Shown one piece after another: positions 1 through 4,890 of a stretch of 5,234 nt of DNA. The position numbers were made by a program, and so were the translations under genes. Position 1 is the first letter of the stretch, and each line of letters starts with the position of its first letter. The notes under the pieces are model-generated. The model was not told the origin of the DNA. It did not search any database and saw only the letters and a program-made list of their open reading frames with translations. The DNA is from DASSFG01 sp035547915 (GTDB lineage: Bacteria > Planctomycetota > Planctomycetia > Pirellulales > JAICIG01), in NCBI GenBank assembly GCA_035547915.1, contig DASZTS010000002.1:1-5234 (forward strand), read 5' to 3'.

Positions 1-57
1 CGGCAGATGCGCTTCCAATTCTTCCATAAACTCCTCCGGCATCTGAGAACGTGCCAT
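1..57 (-). CDS. 5' end of an unidentified gene, cut by the window edge
   Basis: The first 19 codons of a gene start at the ATG at 57-55 and read MARSQMPEEFMEELEAHLP before the edge. The start is well supported. A near-perfect Shine-Dalgarno, AGGAGGAG at 72-65, sits 7 nt upstream, and a sigma-54 promoter lies at 119-104. The frame differs from the methylase frame that also stays open here, so only one of the two can be the real coding frame in these bases. The strong expression signals favour this one. Too little protein is visible to assign a family. A transposase start is possible, because the methylase homology stops about 110 nt upstream, but an ordinary host gene is equally possible. Confidence is in the start codon, not in any function. 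Confidence 0.6.
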   Translation of the reverse strand, partial: MARSQMPEEFMEELEAHLP

Positions 58-1640
58 GACTTGTCTCCTCCTAAGGTTGAAGAACTCTCAGGCGAAGCCG
101 GGCGCAAATGCCGTGCCAAGGGTTTTGTCAGAGTCTCTAAGGATGAATGCGGGCCGCTTTTAATGGAGGTAACGGCAGTCGCGTCACTTGCGATTCGCGA
201 GTGCGATTCAACGACCAGATCGCTCAGACAAGTCATCGATACAAGCTGGCGATTCGTAAATAGCTTGTCGAAGGTATCAAAACCATAGCCAAGGCACCAA
301 AGGTTTCTTGGATCCTCCGCGAGCGGTGCGTCAATGCCTTCAAGGTTCTCTGGACGTTCCACGTCCTCGTTTGTAGTGCAGTCAGCTTCGAGGTATACGC
401 GGCTGTTACGGCCCTCGGCGACTACTGCGAGGAGCACCATGCCAAGTTCGCCCTTTTTACCTGCTTCCTTAATGTCGCTCTCCGGAATCGGCTGATCACT
501 CAAAATGCATCTGAACTTACAGCCGCGACCAAGCTTTGTGCCTGCGTCAATATCCGACTTGTTTGGCGGCTGACCAGTTCTTACTGCAAACCGATAACGG
601 TTGTTTGCTCGATCAACCATTGGTTCGAGATAAGCTTCCTTGCCTTTTTTTGTGGCAAGCCAAAACGAGCGAGCAAGCGGCACGCGCGCGCCTCGGCACG
701 CCGGATTGGGACTCGGAACGGTTCGTGCCCAAATCCAAGCGATGACAGTCAACTCCTGCCCGACGTATTCCTTCAGGTCGGGCCGGCGCTTGCCCATGTC
801 GACGGTGATTTTCACCTTGGGGTAGAGATGGCCGATGCGCCTGAAGGCTTCGTCGCGCATCCATCTTCCGTAATAGCGCACGTCTTCCGCCAGCCCCTGC
901 GCTCCTCGCCAGACGTGCGCCGCCTTCTCCTCGGCGGACTTCCGCCGCCACTCGGGATTCACCGGCGGCCGAGCGGCAAAGTTAGGCGGAATTTCGATCA
1001 GCGCCTTGGTGATCAACACGGGCACGGGATTCAAGTCGCTCGCGCATGCCCGCAGCCCCAGCCGCTGTGCCTCTAGCGGAATAGACCCGCCGCCACAGAA
1101 AGGGTCAAGCACTGGCGGCGCATGCTCCGCTAAAAACGCATTTACTGCCTCGGGCTGCGCCAGCATATTTTTGACGTCGCGGACTGAGACTGTGATTGTC
1201 GACCCGAACTTTGCAGTATCGGTGTTGGCTGATACATCTGCCGGCGAGCGGTCGCTCAACGACAAAACCGCCTCGTTCTTCCAGTCTCCGTCGGCGACTT
1301 TGTTGGCGGCGATCGAGCGGGCGATTTCTGCCCGCGCGCGATTGATGACGTGTGGATTATTCGAGTTCTCCCATTGCACCAGCTCTTCGATCAGATTGAA
1401 CAACTCCGCTCGCTTCGCGCCGGCGATTTCTTCACCCGCGCCGGCGTACATCGGGTCGCTATCGGGATCGTCAACGAGCGAAGCGAACAGTACCGCGCGA
1501 CAGGCAGCCAGTGGCCGCCGCGCCCACCACAAGTGCAGCGTGCTCGGGTGTCCATGCCGGATCGATTTCTCCCTGGCCGATGCCTCATTGATCGCCTTCA
1601 ACGGAAGCGCGACTTCGATAAGTTTTTTTCGTCTTGTCAT
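1..1640 (-). CDS. DUF1156/COG1743-type DNA adenine methylase, N-terminal half, probably truncated
   Basis: The frame is open from ATG at 1640 to the edge (546 codons, no stop). Residues 1-50 match the DUF1156 N-terminus, with VALPLKAINEASAREKSIRH at 10-29 and HPSTLHLWWARRPLAACRA at 31-49. DPFCGGGSIPLEA at 179-191 is the S-adenosylmethionine-binding loop, followed by SDLNPVPV at 201-208. Further family-like blocks are WIWARTVPSPNPAC (302-315), TKLGRGCKFRC (368-378) and FTNRQLV (461-467). The zinc-ribbon-like site is degenerate: SPNPAC lacks a first Cys. Such proteins are adenine methylases of defence islands, often found beside a DUF499 ATPase, usually 900-1,000 residues from memory. Recognisable sequence ends near residue 488 (about position 175), before the catalytic DPPY-type motif expected in the C-terminal half. 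The rest looks unrelated, so the protein is probably inactive. ATG 1640 lies in the IS21 target duplication, with no good Shine-Dalgarno; an in-frame ATG at 1649 comes from the IS end. Confidence 0.85.
   Translation of the reverse strand, partial: MTRRKKLIEVALPLKAINEASAREKSIRHGHPSTLHLWWARRPLAACRAVLFASLVDDPDSDPMYAGAGEEIAGAKRAELFNLIEELVQWENSNNPHVINRARAEIARSIAANKVADGDWKNEAVLSLSDRSPADVSANTDTAKFGSTITVSVRDVKNMLAQPEAVNAFLAEHAPPVLDPFCGGGSIPLEAQRLGLRACASDLNPVPVLITKALIEIPPNFAARPPVNPEWRRKSAEEKAAHVWRGAQGLAEDVRYYGRWMRDEAFRRIGHLYPKVKITVDMGKRRPDLKEYVGQELTVIAWIWARTVPSPNPACRGARVPLARSFWLATKKGKEAYLEPMVDRANNRYRFAVRTGQPPNKSDIDAGTKLGRGCKFRCILSDQPIPESDIKEAGKKGELGMVLLAVVAEGRNSRVYLEADCTTNEDVERPENLEGIDAPLAEDPRNLWCLGYGFDTFDKLFTNRQLVSMTCLSDLVVESHSRIASDATAVTSIKSGPHSSLETLTKPLARHLRPASPESSSTLGGDKSWHVLRCRRSLWKNWKRIC
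65..72 (-). promoter_or_regulatory. Strong Shine-Dalgarno for the gene starting at 57
   Basis: The minus strand reads AGGAGGAG, 7 nt before the ATG at 57. It is the best ribosome binding site in the window. It decides the start of the left-edge gene and argues that the methylase frame is not translated here. Confidence 0.7.
104..119 (-). promoter_or_regulatory. Sigma-54 (-24/-12) promoter
   Basis: The minus strand reads TTGGCACGGCATTTGC. It matches the RpoN consensus TGGCAC-N5-TTGC exactly, with GG at 117-116, GC at 105-104 and exactly 10 nt between them. The expected transcription start is about 12 nt downstream, near 92. That leaves a leader of about 35 nt ending in the strong ribosome binding site of the gene at 57. 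If it works, that gene needs a bacterial enhancer-binding activator. The activator site would lie upstream, in or beyond the truncated methylase, and I see no convincing one. The match is seen in the sequence; activity is inferred. Confidence 0.65.
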
Positions 1641-1643
1641 GGT
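1637..1643. repeat. Left target-site duplication of the IS21 element
   Basis: TCATGGT directly abuts the left inverted repeat and is repeated exactly at 4477-4483. It holds the ATG start codon of the methylase (1640-1638 on the minus strand). The other copy therefore marks where that start codon stood before insertion. Confidence 0.88.
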
Positions 1644-1693
1644 TGTCATTCGGCGCGTTGATTCCAGCCAGGGATCGGCAGGTTGGGACCAGC
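1644..1693 (+). repeat. Left terminal inverted repeat of the IS21 element
   Basis: It starts TGTCATTCGGCGCGT and continues through CCAGCC (1664-1669), GATCGGCAGGT (1673-1683) and ACCAGC (1688-1693). Aligned with the minus strand from 4476, nearly all positions match out to about 40 bp with one single-base gap, and CCAGC recurs at a 24-25 bp interval at both ends. This two-module layout is what IS21-family transposases bind. Read on the minus strand it also supplies an in-frame ATG (1649-1647) ahead of the methylase start. Confidence 0.9.
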
Positions 1694-1724
1694 AGGTTGT
1701 GATATTGAATAATCTCTACGTTCG

Positions 1725-2567
1725 TTAGATTTCGCAAGCGGTGGTGGCGGTTTCTGCCGACGGCTTGCTCTTTTTCTTGGTTGTTGAGCCGGTCGGCGTG
1801 TTGGCTGGTTTTGAGCCGGCGTCGGTGGTGTCGGCCTGCGCCGCTTGGTTACACAGCCGATAACTTTTCCCGTTGATGGTGATGATGGCCGCGTGGTGTA
1901 AGAAGCGGTCCAGAATCGCTGTGGCACTGGGCACGTCGCCGATCAGCTTGCCCCAATCTTCCAGCGGACGGTTGCTGGTCATCACGGTCGAGCGTGTTTC
2001 ATAGCGCCGCATGATGATCTCGAACAGCACTTCGCCGCTGCGGCGAGGCAACTGTTTCATGCCCATGTCATCTACGATCAGCAGATCGGGTCTGAGATAT
2101 TTGGCCAGGATCTTCTCCTGGTCTTCGACCGATTCGTCGTGCAGGAAGTCCCGTACGACATCGAAGATCGAGCGGTACAGCACGAGCAGGCCTTGCTTGA
2201 TGGCCAGATAGCCGATGGCTTGCACCAGGAAGCTCTTGCCGGTGCCCGGCGGACCAAGGAACAGCACGTCGCGCGCTTCGCGCACGAAGCGGCAGGTGGC
2301 CAGGTCGAAGAGCTGTTTGCGTGGGATCGACGGGTTGAACGACCAGTCGAAGTCATCCAGCGCCTTCAGTTCCCGAAACTGAGCCGCTTTGACGCGTCGA
2401 TCGATCAGACGCTGGTTGCGCACCAGCAGTTCGTCCTGCAGGATCAACTCCAGGAACTCGGCGTGGCTGAGTTGATGGCCGGCCGCTTCTTGCAGCCGCA
2501 CAGAGAGTGTTTCGGCGAGCCCCGACAGACGAAGCTGGCGCAGGGCGGATTGTAAACGATCGTTCAT
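1725..2567 (-). CDS. istB: IstB, AAA+ ATPase helper of IS21 transposition
   Basis: This 280-residue protein has the normal IstB length. It is the ATPase that assembles on target DNA and stimulates the IstA transposase. Motifs in order are: the N-terminal helical domain (1-75); Walker A, GPPGTGKS at 105-112; Walker B, LLIVDD at 162-167; the sensor-like MTSNR at 196-200; and LDRFLHHA at 219-226. The start chosen is ATG 2567, which overlaps the istA stop as ATGA and has AGGAG 8 nt upstream. An in-frame ATG 28 codons earlier (2651) lies inside istA and adds sequence foreign to the family. Residues 241-280 form a polar tail with KPANTPTGS (253-261) and a KKKSK stretch. That peptide also occurs in the IstA linker and is coded by a copy of the element's terminal-repeat module. 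The tail looks like an add-on to an otherwise ordinary IstB. Confidence 0.95.
   Translation of the reverse strand: MNDRLQSALRQLRLSGLAETLSVRLQEAAGHQLSHAEFLELILQDELLVRNQRLIDRRVKAAQFRELKALDDFDWSFNPSIPRKQLFDLATCRFVREARDVLFLGPPGTGKSFLVQAIGYLAIKQGLLVLYRSIFDVVRDFLHDESVEDQEKILAKYLRPDLLIVDDMGMKQLPRRSGEVLFEIIMRRYETRSTVMTSNRPLEDWGKLIGDVPSATAILDRFLHHAAIITINGKSYRLCNQAAQADTTDAGSKPANTPTGSTTKKKSKPSAETATTACEI
1786..1817. repeat. Terminal-repeat-like module inside istB
   Basis: TCGGCGTGTTGG (1793-1804) overlaps GGCTGGTTTT (1803-1812), and GAGCC flanks the unit at 1786-1790 and 1813-1817, 27 bp (9 codons) apart. GGCTGGTTTT is the same core as at the right end of the element (4427-4436). The unit closely matches the istA copy at 4191-4220. 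On the minus strand it encodes KPANTPTGS. Confidence 0.75.
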
Positions 2568-4360
2568 GGTGCATGCTCCTGGTTGAGGGGTGAACTGGGA
2601 ACTACGCTGGAAGTGTCCGACGAAACAGAGGCAGGCTCTGCTGAGGAGCATCCTGCCGAGGGATAGTCGGACCGAGGGCGCGTCGAGCGCGTTGTGCAGC
2701 CCTGGTACGCCACCGGCGCATCAGGGCTGCTTGCTGCGCCTACTCGAACGCCCGAGCCATGCCTCGTAAAACCTTCGCTCACGGAGGAGCGATCCGTCTG
2801 GCGATGGAGCGCCCGTGCGACGATCGCGGCATAATCGTCGAGTGGGCGAATGATCGGGTGCTCGTCCAAGAACGGCAGAGGCTCCTGTCGCGGCGCGGAG
2901 CGCTTTAGCAGTTGCCGTAGCGTGCGCAGCCGGAAGGTGCCGTGCGAGAGTGCGGTTTCACAGGCGCACTCGATCGAATCGGTGGAGTGCTTCTTCGTCA
3001 GACTGAGCAAGCCTTGCAGCACGCGTGTCCCTTCGATGCCGCGGCTGGCGAGCATGGCCCGCGCCCACTTGTCCGTATGGGGGCCGATCCTGCACGCCTT
3101 CGTTAAGAGCCAGGCCGCGCCGCGCTCCAGGCCGCTGATCTTCTCCGCCGCCAGATGCTCGCCGAGCGTGCTGAATCCGCCCGGTTCGCGACGCAGATGC
3201 AACGCCACCTGCTCCCAGCGATGATTGAACAGTCGCACTAAGCGAGCGTCCCAGCGCACCCACACCGTGCGCCCCAGGTACTCAGGCGGCGCCGAATAAT
3301 ACGCCTTGCCCACCTCGACGTGGCCGTCGCGGTTGACCTTCCGCTGTCCTTCCTGGAAGTTAGCGAACGGTTCGCTCGGCAACGACACCAACGCCGCGCG
3401 TTCCGCCGTGAACAGCTTGCCGACTTGCTGCTTGGTCGTGCCATGAATCCGCGTGTCGGCCACCGTCTGTTCCCAATGCTCCAGGTGCCGTTGCTGCTCG
3501 GCGAGGCTCGTGAACGTGCGGCCGCGCAGCGCGTTGTTCTTCACGTACTTGATTCCTGCCTCGACCTTTCCTTTGTGCCGTGGCATGTACGGCCGCGTCG
3601 GCAGGATGACGGTGCCGTAGTGCCGACAGAACGATTGCACCTTCGGCACCAACTCTGGATCGAACCAATCCGGATGCGCCACGGCCGCCTTCAGGTTGTC
3701 GATGACCAGCGTCCGTGGCACGCCACCGAAGTGACGGAACGCATTCTCCAACGCGCGCAGGAAGTCGTCGGTCGTCTGCGTGAACGTGGCCTCGCTGTAG
3801 CCCTTCCGCGAGTGACTGAGCACGATCCGAAACACGTGCGTCTTGCGTCGCCCGCTCTCGGTGACAAGCGGAGCGCCCGTGCCGAAGTCCACCTGCGCTT
3901 CTTCGCCGGCAACACACTCGAGCCGACGAAACGGTAGCGCCGGGCTCCGTCCCAGACGGCGTAAATAACGCCGTAGCGCATCGTAATGGACCGTGATCCC
4001 TTCGTCGGACAGATCCTGCTGAATGCGACGCGCCGACAACCCCACTTCGTGTTTGGCCTGGATCGCCTCGTGGTAGGCAGCACACTGGCTCGGCGGACCG
4101 TGTCGGGCATGCGACCCGGTCGGCGCGTTGCTGGCGGGTTTTGGATCGCCAGCCGGCAACCCGTCGAAAGTGGCTGGTTTTGGACCCGCTGAGCCGGTCG
4201 GCAGGTTGGCCGGTTTTGCCTCGCACGACCCGCGCCGCAGGTATTTCCCGACTGTCCCGCGGTCCAGGCCCAGCTCGCGCGCAATGCGCCGGGCGGACCA
4301 TTGTTGCGCATGTAACGCTTGGATCGACTCGATCATCGCCACGTTGAGCAGATTCGCCAT
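2564..4360 (-). CDS. istA: IstA, DDE transposase of the IS21 element
   Basis: This 598-residue transposase cuts and joins the element ends. An N-terminal helix-turn-helix (about 19-43, WSARRIARELGLDRGTVGKY) is followed by a Pro/Gly-rich linker (47-90) and a second DNA-binding helical segment (107-136). The RNase H-like core carries the catalytic triad as D158 (QVDFG), D221 (VIDN) and E267 (GKVEAG). A beta-barrel-like part lies around 330-390 (VEVGKAYYSAPP). The start is ATG 4360, with AAGGAG 8 nt upstream. Family resemblance ends near residue 515 (IIRPLDDYAAIV). The last 80 or so residues are a Ser/Pro/Arg-rich tail that looks like read-through of spacer DNA, yet it still ends in the ATGA that couples to istB. 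The linker holds three KPA(N/T/S)-type repeats. Many family members are shorter (roughly 400-520 residues); the tail and linker account for the excess. Confidence 0.95.
   Translation of the reverse strand: MANLLNVAMIESIQALHAQQWSARRIARELGLDRGTVGKYLRRGSCEAKPANLPTGSAGPKPATFDGLPAGDPKPASNAPTGSHARHGPPSQCAAYHEAIQAKHEVGLSARRIQQDLSDEGITVHYDALRRYLRRLGRSPALPFRRLECVAGEEAQVDFGTGAPLVTESGRRKTHVFRIVLSHSRKGYSEATFTQTTDDFLRALENAFRHFGGVPRTLVIDNLKAAVAHPDWFDPELVPKVQSFCRHYGTVILPTRPYMPRHKGKVEAGIKYVKNNALRGRTFTSLAEQQRHLEHWEQTVADTRIHGTTKQQVGKLFTAERAALVSLPSEPFANFQEGQRKVNRDGHVEVGKAYYSAPPEYLGRTVWVRWDARLVRLFNHRWEQVALHLRREPGGFSTLGEHLAAEKISGLERGAAWLLTKACRIGPHTDKWARAMLASRGIEGTRVLQGLLSLTKKHSTDSIECACETALSHGTFRLRTLRQLLKRSAPRQEPLPFLDEHPIIRPLDDYAAIVARALHRQTDRSSVSEGFTRHGSGVRVGAASSPDAPVAYQGCTTRSTRPRSDYPSAGCSSAEPASVSSDTSSVVPSSPLNQEHAP
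2571..2584 (-). promoter_or_regulatory. istB ribosome binding site inside the istA 3' end
   Basis: On the minus strand AGGAG lies 8 nt before ATG 2567, within the last codons of istA. Together with the ATGA overlap it sets the istB start and implies translational coupling. It rules out the longer reading frame from 2651. Confidence 0.7.
4115..4220. repeat. Cluster of three terminal-repeat-like modules inside istA
   Basis: Three degenerate units lie in tandem on the plus strand. The first has TCGGCGCGTTG (4120-4130) and GGCGGGTTTT (4133-4142). The second has AAAGTGGCTGGTTTT (4167-4181), identical over 15 bp to 4422-4436 at the right end. The third has TCGGCAGGTTGG (4198-4209), identical to 1675-1686 at the left end, overlapping GGCCGGTTTT (4208-4217). 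TCGGCGCGTTG also equals 1650-1660 of the left inverted repeat. On the minus strand the cluster encodes IstA residues 49-83, with KPANLPTGS, KPATFDGLPAGD and KPASNAPTGS. Confidence 0.78.
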
Positions 4361-4427
4361 TGCCAGATCTCCTTCCGCGGCGAACTGCCGCTGGAAATCT
4401 GTAGGACGAATCCTCCTCTCAAAAGTG
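4361..4427 (-). promoter_or_regulatory. istA leader with strong ribosome binding site; promoter not resolved
   Basis: The minus strand holds AAGGAG 8 nt before the istA ATG, which fixes the start. Further upstream is a small AGGA-TTCG-TCCT hairpin (stem of 4). I looked for a -35/-10 pair and found no convincing one. The promoter presumably lies in this leader or overlaps the inverted repeat, so that transposase binding could repress it. That last point is inference. Confidence 0.45.
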
Positions 4428-4476
4428 GCTGGTTTTCACCTGCCGATCACTGGCTGGTTCTACGCGCCGACTGACA
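4428..4476 (-). repeat. Right terminal inverted repeat of the IS21 element
   Basis: On the minus strand it starts TGTCAGTCGGCGCGT, then ACCAGCCAGTGATCGGCAGG, then AAAACCAGCC. This matches the left end with a few substitutions and one base missing after GA. The two GGCTGGTT cores on the plus strand (4427-4434 and 4452-4459) are 25 bp apart, as at the left end. The end point at 4476 is set by TG/CA termini and the adjoining target duplication. Confidence 0.9.
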
Positions 4477-4483
4477 TCATGGT
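4477..4483. repeat. Right target-site duplication of the IS21 element
   Basis: TCATGGT directly follows the right inverted repeat and is identical to 1637-1643. It lies 5 nt beyond the stop codon of the 133-residue gene, so the insertion fell in the 8-nt gap between that stop and the methylase ATG, duplicating the ATG. Confidence 0.88.
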
Positions 4484-4488
4484 TCGCG

Positions 4489-4890
4489 TTAAAGCTTGAA
4501 TTCCTCGTTGCGAAGGCGAACACTGGTGCGGTCAGAGTGCAAGGTTCCAAACAATGTGCCGTCAGGCATAATGCTGCCGGAAAACCAATCTGGGAATCGC
4601 GACGGTGCCGCAGTTTCTTCTGGGACATCGTTGGGTAACAATCCATCGGAGGTTACGACCTTTTCGATGCGCCGAAGAACGTGATACTCAATTCCGAGCA
4701 CCTGGATATCGAGGGCCCGCATGCTCCAAGGCCAGAAAAATGGATCAAATTCATGGAAAAGCCGCGGCCACGAACGCGAAAGCTCCCAGCCAGTGGCCGA
4801 AATCACGAAAATTTGCCCACCGACCTCCACGGTCGGCAGCACACGCGACGGAAACTCTCCAAAGGGTCGGCCGAAGAATAACTTCCTCAT
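4489..4890 (-). CDS. Unrecognised 133-residue protein, former operon partner of the methylase
   Basis: I do not recognise the family. The protein looks real: balanced composition, aromatic-rich stretches such as FHEFDPFFWPW (about 45-55), and alternating strand-like segments (VEVGGQIFVIS, IQVLGIEYHVLRRIEKVV). It has no signal peptide, no clear membrane segment and no catalytic motif I can name. The near C-terminal IMPDGTLFGTLHS suggests a beta-rich fold. ATG 4890 overlaps the upstream transposase stop (ATGA) and has a weak AAGG 4 nt upstream. It ends in TAA, and before the IS21 insertion only 8 nt separated it from the methylase ATG. That spacing suggests co-transcription and perhaps a shared role, such as an accessory or regulatory protein of the methylase system. 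Alternatives are an immunity-type protein or a 3'-truncated relic of a longer gene replaced upstream by the ISAzo13-like sequence. Confidence 0.65.
   Translation of the reverse strand: MRKLFFGRPFGEFPSRVLPTVEVGGQIFVISATGWELSRSWPRLFHEFDPFFWPWSMRALDIQVLGIEYHVLRRIEKVVTSDGLLPNDVPEETAAPSRFPDWFSGSIMPDGTLFGTLHSDRTSVRLRNEEFKL

Larger units (their letters stand above)
1644..4476 (-). mobile_element. Complete IS21-family insertion sequence, 2,833 bp
   Basis: The element has all the parts expected of IS21: istA and istB in order with an ATGA overlap, terminal inverted repeats beginning TGTCA at both ends, multiple subterminal repeats, and a perfect 7-bp target duplication. IS21-family duplications are usually 4-8 bp, so 7 fits. 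Both proteins keep their catalytic motifs and neither gene is broken, so the copy is plausibly active and recently inserted. It is a little longer than typical family members, because of a Ser/Pro-rich IstA tail and repeat-bearing linkers. It is transcribed in the same direction as the genes it separates, so istAB transcripts could run into the methylase 84 bp beyond the istB stop. I see no hairpin terminator in that gap. It resembles nothing I can name to a specific ISfinder entry. Confidence 0.93.

Noticed and set aside
7..288. Plus-strand open frame of 93 codons at the left edge
   Set aside because: It is antisense to the sigma-54 promoter, the ribosome binding site and the methylase. It has no ribosome binding site visible within the window.
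613..951. Minus-strand open frame of 112 codons
   Set aside because: It is out of frame with the methylase, which shows conserved blocks through the same bases. The Arg/Ala-rich composition marks it as a shadow.
1693..1724. Terminator after istB
   Set aside because: The gap is AT-rich but I find no stem-loop with a T run. Read-through into the methylase remains possible.
1006..1728. Plus-strand open frame of 240 codons
   Set aside because: It is the antisense shadow of the methylase N-terminus and runs on into the IS end. It has no family-like sequence and a Ser/Ala-rich composition typical of a shadow frame.
2139..2555. Plus-strand open frame of 138 codons opposite istB
   Set aside because: It is antisense to the IstB ATPase core, and no independent start signal supports it.
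2565..2651. Longer istB start at 2651
   Set aside because: It adds 28 residues coded inside istA that do not resemble IstB. The ATG at 2567 has a proper ribosome binding site and the ATGA overlap.
4115..4220. CRISPR-like array from the repeated units
   Set aside because: The units are degenerate, only 3 copies, lie in frame inside istA, and match the ends of the IS. There are no regular spacers.
3360..4301. Minus-strand open frame of 313 codons inside istA
   Set aside because: It is frame-shifted relative to the IstA catalytic domain, whose D158, D221 and E267 motifs are in the other frame. It is Arg-rich with no domain.
4385..4425. Sigma-70 promoter for istA (TTGAGA with a weak -10)
   Set aside because: No -10 hexamer at 16-18 nt is close enough to TATAAT to claim.
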